Notes: generated by a model not told the origin, from the sequence alone. DNA of 64,000 nt from Diphasiastrum complanatum (GCA_029204225.1 CM055092.1:73820857-73884856), one strand, 5' to 3'. Shown: positions 46,814-59,102, counted from the stretch's first letter. Translations and numbers: made by a program.

Positions 46814-48740
46814 ATGGAATCATCTTCAGACTTAAAACTCTTTGAAAAAATCAATGGGGAAGATTTTTACATGTAAAAATTCAAAATGAAGATGATCCTC
46901 CTTGAGAAAGATTTGTGGGATGTTGTTGACGGCTTTGAGACAAAGATCAACAGTGATCCCAAGTGCAATATCCATAGGGAAGCCACTGAATATAAAGGAT
47001 TCACAAATATCTCACATTTCTAGCTCTACATCCACGGAGGCATGGGAATATCTTAATTGGTACCTATGAAACTCGAGATGTTACTACAAGGCTTTATTAA
47101 ATTTGATGATATATTGTCAAATTCTACTACTATAAGTGATCATGTAAACCACTTTAGATCCATGCTGAATCAGCTAGTCAAGTAAAAAATCTTTTGTCAA
47201 GCATTGTAGAATTTTTGGATTTATAGCTATAGATTTTCAAATTTTGAATCCAAAATTCGAAATCAACCTACTAATAATTCTGAATCCTTTCCTACCCCTA
47301 CACCAATAATTTCTAGTCCATCCAATTATGACATATCCTCCACAAGCCTTGGTACTTAAGCGAAAGATTCTAGTTTGGATGTAAAGTTTGAAAAGACTAA
47401 TACATCTCTTCAACAGTCGACTACATCCCTTCGAAAACCCTTGACATCCATGTAAAGGGTTTTCTTCTCGAGCAATTTGAAAATATGTAGAAGAGTCTCA
47501 AACATTTTCAAAAGCTATGTCAAACGCTAATTTAGATACATTGAGAGAAGCCATCGAATTTGAATATAGGTCATTATTAATGATGAGACTTGGACTCTTA
47601 ACTTTCTAAAGGCAAAAGAGTTAGACTATAAAAAAAAAATTCCTTCATGATGGAACTACCGAAGGATTTTCTCTCATTCTAAGAGTAGACTATACCGAAG
47701 CATTTAGTCCAATAGTCAAAATCACTTCAAGCACTTCTTGCCATTACTATTGCAGAAAATCTAGAATTGCATAAAATGGATGTTCAAAATACATTTCTTA
47801 CTAAAAAAACATGAAAAATATTATAAAATAGCCAAAAGGATTCACTCAACCAAATTAAGAACACGGAGTTTGTAGAGTTCACAAGGCCTTATATGGGCCT
47901 AAACAAGCTCTCATGGCTCGGTTCCAATGGTTGATATAGATACATTGCATTTAGTTACTTAAAACTAGGTTTTTGGTGACGTACCTAGAAGTTGTTTTTT
48001 AGGGCTATTATAGGGCACGTGGCCAAGTGACATAATAGATGCTATAAATAGCTATACCAGCATGGAGAACTAGTCTTGTTGTTCTCATTTTGTATAAAAA
48101 AAAATTTTCTTTCAATTCTATGTCCATCTCTTTTGATTCTACCCAAAGGGGTTGGCCTAGTTGGTTAGCTTGGCATCCAAAGTTTCTTTGGTCCTTCTTT
48201 GTACATCTTGGATTTTTAGCAAATGCAACAAATGGAAAAAGATTCTTCTTATCGTTATTAATGTTTTGTATGTAAATGATACATTATTAATAAAAAATGA
48301 TCTAAAGTTCTTATACAAAGTTAGATCTCAATTGTCAAAGGAATTTGACATGACAGATTTAGGGCTTGCAGGCTCACTATCTTCTTGGAATCGAGATCTT
48401 CATAGACATATCCAAGAAGTTCATTTATCTAGGTCAATAAATGTAGTTTCAAAGTATTCTAGAAAAAATTTCTATGCATGATTGTAGGCCCATTCTCCAA
48501 TCGATCTTGGTTTAAAGTTGTCTAAGGACATGTGTCCTCAAACCTCTGAAGAAAGTAATAAGTTGAAAAACATTCCTTATCACTCATTGATTGGCTCTCT
48601 TACATATGCTATAGTTTATACTAGATCAAATCTAGCCTACATCAATAGCACTCAACCAATACAAGTTCAAATTTCACTTGAATATGGCTTGAACTGTATG
48701 CAAATTTTGTTTGAGTGTACCTCAAAAAGTGTTTGAACTT
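46814..48740 (+). pseudogene. Copia gag-pol remnant
   Basis: The gag start is MESSSDLKLFEKINGEDFY, then ILLEKDLWDVVDGFETK, at 46814-46960. Protease and integrase are essentially lost. RT traces run from about 47685 (VDYTEAFSPIVK), include HKALYGPKQ near 47880 and continue at 48265-48350 (YVNDTLLIKNDLK, FDMTDLGLAGS). RNase H-proximal sequence is at 48500-48640 (PYHSLIGSLTYAIVYTRSNL). The catalytic box reads YVND rather than YVDD. Many stops and a SINE-like insertion near 48146 interrupt it. Confidence 0.75.
48146..48200 (+). repeat. tRNA-derived SINE-like head within copia RT
   Basis: 'ggttggcctagttggttagc' followed by 'ttggcatccaaag' is the same A-box-type head as on the minus strand at 35230-35275. 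It lies inside a copia pol remnant. Confidence 0.5.
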
Positions 48741-49009
48741 TATTCAAATGCTTTTTTTTGGAACTTTGTTAAAATATCTCCAAATCGAATTCGAACGTCT
48801 TCGACATTTAACCTTCGACACTCATTCACTTCAAATTATTTAAATCTTCTTCGATTCGGATTCAAACCTTATTTGACTCTCACACATGTGTCGACCAATA
48901 TTGTCGAAAGTACTTCTACACTTTCTGGCAAAAATAGACCACATTTTTTATATGATTTTTTGGTGGTGATCATGGATGGAAACTAGTACACATTAACCGC
49001 AATCTAACC

Positions 49010-49475
49010 ATCGAACCTATACTATTCAAAGATAGTAGGTTTCATGATATTTTTGTAATTAGAAGCCAAAATCACTATATAAATTAAGTTGTTATGATAG
49101 CAATCAAGGAATCTTTCAATGTAGCCATAGCTACAAGCTTCTCAAGCTATAGACTCAAAACTCAATTTTCTTTTTCAACACCATTTTTGAGCAATTTTTT
49201 TAGTAATCAGTCCCTATCATGCTCAATTTTCGTAATATTAGAACATAGGCAATTCAGTTTGAAAGATATTAAGCTTAACAATTATAGCATATCAGTTGAG
49301 TAGAATAATTTTCAAAATTGTCTATTTTGCTTAGTAACTTAGTTTGTAACCGTCTGAATCATGTATTTTCTTAGCTATTGGTAATTGCAAAGGCAAGATC
49401 AGGGTAGATTAGTGTCATTCCGCCATTGGGCATTAATCCTAACATTATGAATTTCGTATGATCACAATTTCCGAC
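49010..49475 (+). repeat. Copia 3' LTR (approximate ends)
   Basis: Homologous to 46195-46725 and ends ...AATTTCCGACA. No polypurine tract or target duplication was recognised. Confidence 0.65.
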
Positions 49476-49479
49476 ACTC

Positions 49480-50510
49480 AATACCATGGCCCAGCCGGTA
49501 TTAAAATTACAACCCCCAACAAAACTAGAGGGGTCACAGAAAAACTCTGCATATTTTGCTAAATCTCAAATGCATCTTTTTATCTATATGTAGGCACTCT
49601 CATGTACATGGTACATTCAATTTGAAGGCCAACACACGAGCTTTGCAAAGTTCGTAAAAGTTTCATAAAATCAAAGAATTACAAGCTCAATAAAAAAACA
49701 TCTAGCTGTAAGAAAAAGTAAAGAGCAAGCCAATAGCATCGTAAGAGAAAAGCATCATCAAATTGGAATAGTGAAAATCCCAGACATGCATAATGCAAGC
49801 AAATCGTTTTGGTTGGAGCTTTGAAATTGTGACAATCATGGAAACTACTTAACAGATAGAAAACTTTCAGTAATGTCCAAGGCTTCCAGCACATACGGAA
49901 TGTATTGGTTTCTTATACTGTTCAAAATCGACCTAAAGATATCACAGATAGGCATTTTGTAAAAGTCGATGGTTTACTATAGATACTTTATCCAGCAATT
50001 AAGTAAGGTGACTGTAGTGAACTTTTTCTTAAGCCTTGATACATGTATAGTTCTAAAATATATAGCAACACTGGTTGATGTTGGAACAATATCGATAAGA
50101 TGCAGTGTTCATATGGAAAGTAATCTTTTATTTCAAGTAACAATATCTCAAGCATCACGCTCAATTGGATTCCTCAACACTGATATCGCCCATCTTTATG
50201 TTCTGAGTATAATCAAAAGAGCATTCATTGTGTGATGATACATATTATGTACATAGGAGCTGCAGCATCTAACAAAGATTGTGTGTGATCTGGAGTTTTA
50301 GTTACACAGAAAGCTCTATTTCATTCTTGGACAATGTTGGTAATATATAACTTCTGTTATATGTAGCACACTTACAGAGTAAGAAGCAAAGGATATTGCT
50401 TCCTTCTGAAGATAGTTTCCAGTTTGGAATTAATCTGCTACACAAGCTTGCATCAAAGGCAAACTTTTATGTCCAGATGTGCCTATAAAAGATGCCAGTC
50501 TTTTAATTTC
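49480..50510. other. No gene recognised; 3' flank of the ergothioneine-type gene
   Basis: AT-rich sequence, probably including the 3' UTR of the gene to the right (minus strand). No domain or repeat was identified. Confidence 0.5.
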
Positions 50511-50517
50511 AGCTGGC

Positions 50518-53500
50518 TCATCCAACGGATTTACAGCATCTGAATTTGGCAAAAACATACGGATATTGTCTTTGGTAGAAATTGCGGAAAGTATCACGAT
50601 GCATTGAGGGGTGGGTGGCAGGTGATGAGCCCTTAAGCACATAGTGACTACCGTCAAAAAAGTCAGCTGAATATTCCGAATACATTGGCATAGGCTCAAA
50701 TCCTGGAAAGGGAGCAAAAATGGTGCTCGTCCACTCCCAACCTCCAGTCCTTAGCTGCTTTACCCTGCCATCATTGTTACAGTCCAAAATACGCTGGTAC
50801 TCAGATTCTGTCATCACCCTGCAGCCAACCCAACTGCAAAAAGCTTCTGCCTCAGATAGGCTTACAAACGCTGGTTGCTCAGCAACCTTTGACCAATGGA
50901 TTGTCTTCTCTGCATAGTGAACATAGTAATCTCCAGCCTCCAAGGACCATGTAGCTGGGCAATTCAGCCTTTGCTGACGAAAGAAGGCAAAATCAGCAGG
51001 TTGCCACAGATCTTCTTTGTCATAGCCGCCCACCAAAATAAATTTCAAAAACTCCTTCACAGTCACTGGTTTGGAACTTACAAGAATTGGCTTTTCAACA
51101 ACAGTATCTAGAATTGGATACTCATTATCCCAGAGAAAAACGGTCTCCCTAAAATTAGCACCTAGACATACCTTCCCAGGTGAAACAAATATATCAGGTG
51201 TGCCTGAAGAAAGAGTCAGGTTCTTCAGATCAAGCAATTGAGAATCTGACTCTTGGTAATGTGTACAAGGCTCCCTCTCAAAATCAGCCTTTTTTTGTTG
51301 AACGACCATATACATTAGTGTTTCTTGGTGCATTCTTTCATGTTCTAATGCAAAAGTCAAGGCCCCCATCCCTAACAATCCTGATTGCACGGCATCCATT
51401 ATCTTAGCTCTAGTACGTTGCACATAAGCCTTAAGAGTGTCTATATCTGGCCACTGTTGAGGAGCACCAGGATGGGCGTGGCACTTCGAAGGATCAACTA
51501 CAATAGGATCCATTCCTCGAGAGAACATAATATCAAAGCTAGATGGTGGCTCACCGTCAAAAAGCTTCAAATTTGCAAATGCCATTATATGTACACTGCA
51601 TGTTATCATAAGCTGAAATCATAGTTATAAACTAGAACTTGCTAGAGAATTTTGAAAAAAAATGGCCTCCACTAAAATTCATGAGACGAGTCCAGAAGGC
51701 TTACTAGTAAAAGCAGTAGGGATGACGAAATTCAATAGGTTTTCTCATCCAATTCGACAAAGGTTCAAAAATTTTGTCTGTGTCTTTCCAACAACAGTGT
51801 AAGGCTTCCTGAACAGGTACAAGTATCTGGCATGCATTCGAATTATCATGCCATGCTGCATGAACCTGGAAAAATGCCAGGCTCCTAAGGTGGATCAAGT
51901 CTTCAGCAGTGAATCTCCGTGAAATTCCAACAAGAAACCTTTCCCCTGGCCTATAAAATGCCAATCCAGATTATTAGGAAAAAAAAATTGAAGCATACAC
52001 ATCAATCAACATTGAACATACTAATCAGATAAATGAGGGTCATAGTCAAATATCTTCATTTACACGCACAATGGGTTACACTTTCTGCATCAGATATTCA
52101 AGCCATCTGTGATGTACTATACCTGATGTTCATTTGACCATCTACACCTTTGAGGCCCTCGGAGAAGCACAAATATGTTCCAACTTGATTGAGTTTTCTG
52201 TTTATGTCAATCTGATAAATCCAGGACTTCTCATCATCAGGACTCCCTTCATAACCAAGACTATCAAGTACATTCCTCAATCCCTCCTTTACGGCATGTG
52301 CGGCAATGCTTTTATCATGATTGTTTGAAGCATCATCATTCTCCCACAATTCTAGATAAACCAGAAAGGCCAAGCTGACATGTCAGTTACATTACAGAAA
52401 ACAAGATTCCACACCCAACTACACAAAGAAAAATTCCAAAGCACCAACTCTTAAATAAATCATAAAGTAGCGAAGCATGAATATCCATTCGAATGGAACC
52501 AAAACCTCATTGTAGACCATATGTTTAACAAGATTGTGTTAAAAAGGCCACAAGAAAAATAGTCTATGAACTTACACCTCCCTTACTGAAAATAGCATTG
52601 TCCTCAATTTGTGCGAAGATCTAGTGGTCTGGTGTGTTGCAGTAATTTGGCACTCGGAGGTGCTTGAAAGGCTATCATCAATAGAAGTGTGATGTTGCCA
52701 CCCAGGCTCCTCATTCTCAGGTTCAACCAGTTCTGTATGGTAGCTCATGGCTTTTGCCATAGTTACATCTGGGATGATCAGCGTTGGTACACTTACAAAA
52801 CAATTGCTTAAATCGAATTTCATAGATCTCTTCCTAATAGGGCAATACAACAAAGCTTGCTTTGGAGAGATACTGTCTAGCTGGTGAATACTTCATATCA
52901 TCTGTCAATATAACCATCATGAACGTGAGCTGAGCTCGGCATTCTGCTGGAGTCATGAACGCATCCCATAAGATGTTATGAGCGATATGATTATTCTTCT
53001 ACGAAGATCACAAATACAAATGATGATAGGAGGGAAATTAGAGCCTCTTGGACTCTTCACGCCCTACTATAGACGTTTCTAAATCTTGCCTCCATTAAAG
53101 AGGCTAGAAATCCTCCTTGGCACACACACTTATTAGAAGGGAGGGCCCTTATAGAGATCTTTATGGTACATAACACAACCAAAGACCTGCGACCCAATTG
53201 GTCACCCTGGCTGCTTGCCGGCTAGCATTTTTTCACTAACGGCTAGGATCTCGATGGTCACAATTCACCATGTCTCTGACAACTTGTCAAGTGGTCACAC
53301 TAGGTCAGTGGCTTGTGACGCACCAGTCCCAGCTAGGGACAAATGTCCACTCCAATTACCGGCCTTCATTGCTGGTTCAAGTCAACATACCGATGCTCCT
53401 GACGTTCCTGGTGTTGGCCTTGGGGTTGGTGCCCTAAATTCACAACAGAACCTGATTCGAGAGAGAATCAAGAATGAGAGGTTGGTTAGCTCCAAGACAT

Positions 53501-55882
53501 GGAATTGCATATCAACTAGCTTGAAAGGCCTCCCATCGATCATGTTACCGGAACGAGGCCTCTTGAAGTCAGAGAGCCACATGATCTCCATGTCCACAAC
53601 TTGAAATCCAAAATGAAAATTAGTCATCGGCATGTGGTGACGTTTGTAAGTGAATTGTAAATAAGTTCTGATTTATTGATATTATACCTCAGAGAGTCAT
53701 GCTTAGCCCTTGAACCATCTCACTTTATTGGTCTAGGACCAAAGTATACTTGCACAACTTGGGCAATGGGACCTAGTAGGAGGGCGCCCTTCTAAAGTGT
53801 CCATTGAGTTTCCAACTCCCACAAGAAAGGCATTCAAAGAGTCATAGGTTATGGAAGGAGTCTCTTGACATTCCATAAGCCTATGGAGGCTCTTGGAGAT
53901 TCTTTCACTCCCCTAGGCTTCTCTCTCTCTCATTGGATGAGCATGGAACTCCATAGTGCATTGGAGGGGTCCATGGTGGCCATCTATATGAGGGTAGTAG
54001 GGCGCCCATTGGGAGGGGGAGATCTCTCTAGTTTGCTTTGCTTATGCTCTAGTGTTGCTACTAGTGTGTAGAGTGCTTTCTTGTGGTAGTATGCTTAAGG
54101 TTTGGATCTTGCTTATGGTATGGGACATAAGTAGGGTTTGGATCTTGAGTATGCTATGGAGTGTTGTGGTATGCTTGTGATTTGTTTATTATTAGCAAGG
54201 GGGTGCTAGATAGGTCTTGCTTGGAGCTTGGATCTAGCTACAACCTTGAACCATCTCACTTTATTGGTCTAGGACCAAAGTATACTTGCACAACTTGGGC
54301 AATGGGACCTAGTAGGAGGGCGCCCTTCTAAAGAGTGTTTTCTAACCTACTCTACCCTAATTTTTTGGTGTTTTCTGTTGTTATCGAAGCCATATTGACT
54401 TGAGAATGTGAAGAGCCTATTTCAAGAATTAATCAAGTGTTGTGTGCGGTTTCAGCTCCTTGGCAGAATAATCTCATGGTCATAAGACCATCCATATTGA
54501 CTTGAGAATGTGAAGATCCTACTTCAAGAATTAATCAAGTGTTGTGTGCGGTTCCAGCTCCTTGGCAGAATAATCTCATGGTCATAAGACCATTCTTGTG
54601 AGGCTAATACCATACCCAGGGTGATGTATCAAGGGGTGATCAGTCCCTTGATGGTTCACCAATTCTCATGGTCATAAGACCATTCTTGTGGTGACCAGGG
54701 CTCTTCTCTAATCACAAGGACCATTCTTCTTTTGGATCTCGTTCTCGAGTTCTTGTTCTTTGGCCATGGCTTCTCATCTTAGGCATGAATAGTATATATT
54801 GTAAGTTCATGCTGTCAGATTCAGCTGCAACATCTTAAAAAGTGTATGTAATGAAACCTAATGAAAGCCAGTGCTATGAAATATCGTTGCAACTGACCTG
54901 TGAACCACACAACTTGGCAGCGAGGACCAACAGCTTCGGTCACACTTCTTAAAAACTCAACTGCCTCCGTATCTGAAAGCTGCCCTACGCTGCTACCGTC
55001 CCAAATGACACATATCATACTATCCGGATGCTGCTGGCGCAACTCCTTGAGGCCGTGTGAATAATTTGCCTCAATGAACTTTACGGAATCAAGATGAACC
55101 CAGTTTTTGGAATTAGTTTTCCTCATCTCAGCCTCCTTCGTTGCCGCTGCAGATTCATCGACCACCGTATATTTTACGCTGCATGCATCCAAGTTCAGAG
55201 GCAGGACAAGAACGTATTCCAGTTGCAAAACGTTTAGATTCAGGAATTTAGACCTCTGTTCATATGGTAGAATTTGCTCAATAAGGGATAGTTGGAACAT
55301 GCAGTCATAATAAGAATAATTCAGGACTTAAGACATCTTTCACACTGGTACAATATATTCCAAAAGGGGCAGTTGGACCATGCGGTCATGTTGATACTGC
55401 ATGAACCTCGTTTCCGCTCCTTTGAGGTCCGAGTTCAAGAGTCCGACACCCTTCGACCAAGCTAAAACGGGAGATAGAGGGAATACTGGATACAAGATAT
55501 ACAAAATAAAAAACAACAGGATTGGATGGACTACCTTTGATAGCAAAAATTGAACTGGAACGCTATAAACTCAGAGTAAATAGTAAAAAAACTTGTATTA
55601 CCTGCCATGGCGGGCTTTTAGCGCATTCAAAAGAGCAATTATCTTGTACGTATTGCAGCCAAGCTGCACCAGGAGACTGTCCGGAGCAATACGACATGCA
55701 ACCTCATCTGCAAAACTTTCCACAATAAACTTATCTGCAAATACAAGACCATTCGCTGCAATTTCCTTGACATTGTCAAGCCCCTTCGACTCACCATTCC
55801 TTAGCTGCAGAGCAGATAATATATCCTTAAAACTCCAAAAGGCATCATTACTGATGCGCTTTTCTGCTGAGATTTGAGCCAT
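50518..55882 (-). CDS. Egt1-type fusion: EgtD-like methyltransferase plus EgtB-like nonheme-iron sulfoxide synthase, five exons
   Basis: The exons are 55882-55602, 55178-54898, 52351-52123, 51950-51705 and 51595-50518. All have GT/AG borders, and the phases (2,1,2,2) join into 705 codons with no internal stop. Residues 1-300 resemble the histidine-specific methyltransferase EgtD: LLVQLGCN at 70-77, VVDES at 99-103, VIWDGSSVG at 151-159 and RPGERFLVG at 264-272. Residues of about 300-445 are a DinB-like domain with H348 and EHERMHQETL (H431, H435, E437). This is the HX3HXE pattern that, with the earlier His, binds iron in EgtB. Residues of about 470-704 are an FGE-sulfatase fold (WDNEYP 501-506, GGWEWTS 630-636, RNFYQRQYPYVFAKFRC). 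Fungal Egt1 has this order and makes hercynylcysteine sulfoxide on the way to ergothioneine. Odd points are the eroded ELGSG motif and GSSPATHP where GGSWAT is usual. The start codon is the first in-frame ATG giving the full domain; an upstream exon is not excluded. Confidence 0.85.
52572..52853 (-). other. Open frame inside intron 3 of the Egt1-type gene
   Basis: A 282-base open frame (KFDLSNCFVSVPTLIIPDVT, EPENEEPGWQHHTSIDDSLS) ends at a good 5' splice-like GGT|GTAAGT. Its phases do not fit between exons 2 and 3, which already join cleanly, so it is not counted in the coding sequence. It could be an alternative or relic exon. Confidence 0.25.
52900..54800. repeat. Repeat-derived insertion in intron 3 of the Egt1-type gene
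   Basis: An exact 90-base duplication (53708-53797 and 54244-54333), a 102-base tandem duplication (54391-54492 and 54493-54592) and a further copy of 'tctcatggtcataagaccattcttgtg' near 54662 mark this as repetitive DNA. No coding domain was seen. It accounts for most of the 2.5-kb intron. Confidence 0.75.
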
Positions 55883-56160
55883 TTTGCCGTCCGAAAAGAA
55901 ACTGTACGCTATTACCTTAACACACACAACTGACCATCATATTTCACGATTGATAGATGTACAGAAAGAAGATTGGATGAAGACAACAAAAATGAAGCTG
56001 AGAAGCAAGGACGGATGAGCTATTCAATAATCTTTCGATAGTGTCCCGTAAATTTTCGATGTTTTCGATCCGTCAGCAACAAATCACGAACCTCGATCCT
56101 CGATCGCAAACAATCGTCGATAAAACTTAAGAGCGCTTGGGGATCGATGGGGCTTAATTT

Positions 56161-56170
56161 GACACGTGTT
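56161..56170. promoter_or_regulatory. G-box-like ACACGTGT upstream of the Egt1-type gene
   Basis: 'gacacgtgtt' lies about 280 bases upstream of the start codon. ACGTG cores bind plant bZIP/bHLH factors; function here is inferred from position only. Confidence 0.3.
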
Positions 56171-56601
56171 GCATAACATGTGTTGATGTGGCGAAAGAGA
56201 TGTCACACAGTGGGTTTCGTGTCAACCACAAATTGATAAGATTACAATTTTTTCAAAATTGTGGGAACATATTGGCACTCGATGTATTTGATTACGACCA
56301 CTTCATTTTTTGCCACATGGTAACCAATGGTCAATCGTGAGATAACGTGGCAAGATCTGAACGTCGATAGCGATATCCTATGCCATTTTTTGGAAATTGT
56401 CCCCCCCGGCATTGTTATTGAAGTCCATGGCTCTCAGGCCTTCCATTCAAGAGCAGGCATTTCCCAAGGGCATGGCTCCTGCCAAAGGTCCCTTTTCCCA
56501 AATGTTTAATGTGAATAGCCAATGATTGACTACCACATACAAAATTCGGCATTCAATTTAGTGCTAGGTGTCAATTTTTTGTGGGTGTCCTCTAAATATT
56601 T

Positions 56602-56796
56602 AGATGCAAGGTTTTTGCAAGGTGTTAAGTTATATACAATGTAGCAACGCTAGTTGGGCAATGCCATGTAAGGGGCAAGCCCCTAAGATGTCACTTCGCA
56701 GCGGTTGGGAATCGAGCCTGAGCCTCTATCTGGCCACAACTAACAACTCTACCCATACACCTTGTTGAGATTGACAGATGCAAGGTTTTTGGCAAG
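56602..56796 (-). mobile_element. tRNA-derived SINE with target-site duplications
   Basis: The body at 56622-56775 is flanked by 'agatgcaaggtttttgcaag' (56602-56621) and the same word with one extra g (56776-56796). On the minus strand it has an A-box-like 'tgggtagagttgttag' and a B-box-like 'ggctcgattccca' (56706-56718), the internal promoter of RNA polymerase III. Confidence 0.75.
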
Positions 56797-56901
56797 CTCA
56801 CACGTAAATTGTGATGTTCAAGGTTGCTCCCAAGACAAAGTAAAAATGTATATAGATTCAGAACAAAGAGCTAGAATGGAAGGCTAGTGTTATACAATCT
56901 T

Positions 56902-57090
56902 AGCCAAAAATGAAAAGTGCGTATCAAAATAGAGAAAATATAATAAACTGAAATAGCCAATGTCAGCCAAAAATGAAAAGCGCGTATCAAAATAGAGAAA
57001 ATATAATCGATTGAAATAGCCAATGTCAACCAAAAATGAAAAGTACGTATCAAAATATAGAAAATATGATAAACTTAAATTGAATATTAT
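56902..57090. repeat. 63-bp tandem repeat, three copies
   Basis: Units begin at 56902, 56965 and 57028 and share 'ccaaaaatgaaaag.gcgtatcaaaat'. Because 63 is a multiple of three, a minus-strand frame repeats 21 residues, but nothing else suggests coding. Confidence 0.9.
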
Positions 57091-57094
57091 ATAT

Positions 57095-58000
57095 GTTAGC
57101 TAATACATAAAACTAGTGTATGATGGTTAAAAGTTGAAAGCCAATTTTATTTTTTATTTTTTGAATCCATCATTGTCATTAAATAAGTGTTGAAAATTAA
57201 TCTAAACTTCAATCAAATGTGTATCACATGTACATGAACAAATGTTATAGTTATGACATACAAAGCAAAGTCATATGTGAGAAAGAAAAACAAAAAAAAC
57301 TTGGATAATTTTATGATTTCAAATGAGACAAAATGCAACAACTATTGCTTTGAGCTTATATTCTAAAAATTTGTATCAACATGAATCAAGAGTTTAAAAG
57401 AAAACACAATTTTAATTTTGGATGCTCCTCCATCTAAGATCCATGTTGCTTGTTGTTGTTGTAAGTAGTTAATTTCATTCTCTATAATTCTTGCTAATGA
57501 CAATATAACAAAGAAAATTCATGTATGGAAAAAAAAAATTGCTATTTTTTTTTTTTAAGATTATAAGTGTCTCTAAATGCACATAAATGTGTTCTCACTT
57601 AAACAAGAACATAAAAGAAAAATATATTTGTAAATGCACCTCCATATAAGATCCATGTTCCATGTTATGTCAATAGTTTTCTAGCTCCACATCACATAAA
57701 GATTTGTTCCACATGTACAAACTATGTGCAAGTTACAAGATACATGTCTCGTCTAATGTGACCAATGGTCTATAACCGTGGATCTAACAATAATCTAAAA
57801 ACCCTAAGAAGATCCAAACAATGTAAGTGTTGAATCTTTTATGGAACTATTATACTGGAAACGATGACAAACGAAAAGTGTCAAAAATCAATAGTAGGCA
57901 AGCAATAAATCTTGCAAACAATAGCGAGTTTTCTCCATATCTCCTCAAATTAAGAGATCTCATTTATCTTCAACTAGCCATAGAAGCAACCACATATGGG
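57095..58000. other. No gene recognised
   Basis: Very AT-rich sequence up to the insertion point of the copia element. No domain was seen. Confidence 0.5.
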
Positions 58001-58004
58001 CAAC

Positions 58005-59102
58005 TGTTGGATTATTCTCCTTCTTACTAATCGACTAATCGGGTTTAATCCTAATCCATTGTTTATCCAGTTCTGCGGATTTTTTCGTGTCTTTACACAA
58101 TTTGCAAATTTACAAGTGTTTTTACACTGCCTGTAGAAATACACGGAGTTTGACAACAGTGTCACATTTTCTCTCTCTACAATCCAGACTGTCGCCTGTC
58201 AAGAATCTTGTGTAAAAATGCAGTGTCGTCTTTTTTGAATTTTTCGCCTGTCAGGAATTATGAGTAAATATGCAGAGTCGCATTTTTCGCATTTTTCAAA
58301 GTGCCTCAAATGTTAAGGAAATGACTCTGGCAAAGTGTGGGGCTACCCTAAATGAGATTTAAGGACACTGTTGAGTTTTTCGCAAAAGCTGACGTTGTCG
58401 CCTTTTCACAACATTGTCGCCTGTGGCAGTTTTAGTTCATTTATGCAGACAGACTGTTTATGGCCAATTTTTATCGCTTATCAGCAATCAATTTCAAAGA
58501 AGGAACTGGATAAATGCCAGCGGACACCAGCCAACTGGCAATCGCATTTGACGACCTAATTACTTAGTATGAATCAGCTCTTCATACATCTCTTTTCAAG
58601 TTCTGCAGCAACAAATCAACATTGTGAATTGTGAAGGAGTTGAGTGTTATTACACGACGCTTCTTGCGCTCTTATCAAGCAGATCATTCATAATCAGAAA
58701 GTATTGTTGTTAGTTCTCTATCAAGTTTTCAAGCTTAAACTCTCTTGAGCATTCTAGCTTAGTCTTTTAGAGATCTATTTTAGAGTTGTTATTGCACTAC
58801 AGCTTATCAGCAGAGCGCTCGTTAGCATCTGATTTTGTTTTTCTGAATCAATATTGTCTTCTTATTGCATTCAGTATATGTTAGAATGCATGCATCTCTA
58901 TATTGCTTTTGTAACTGATAGAAATTGTCTGAGAATTCAATACTTTATATTTGGCTTCGTAATTACTTAGTATCTAGTGATTTCAAAGTTAGTTGCTAAA
59001 GATTGAACTTTATTTCATCACTACTGCTTTGTTCGATTTTGGCGTAGTCATGCATTGGAAGTAGGAAGTTTCTGCATTACATTATCTATCCTATTTTCGA
59101 CA
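58005..59102 (+). repeat. 5' LTR of the copia element
   Basis: TGTTGG...CGACA, 1098 bases, followed at once by the primer site. Relative to the 3' LTR it keeps about 115 bases around 58395-58520 but lacks a segment of about 75 bases near 58810. Confidence 0.95.

Noticed and set aside
53215-53633. Open frames in both directions within intron 3 of the Egt1-type gene
   Set aside because: There is no domain, the phases do not fit the gene, and the location is in duplicated repeat DNA.
50518-55882. OvoA-type (ovothiol) synthase
   Set aside because: OvoA has the methyltransferase after the sulfoxide synthase domain; here it precedes it, as in Egt1.
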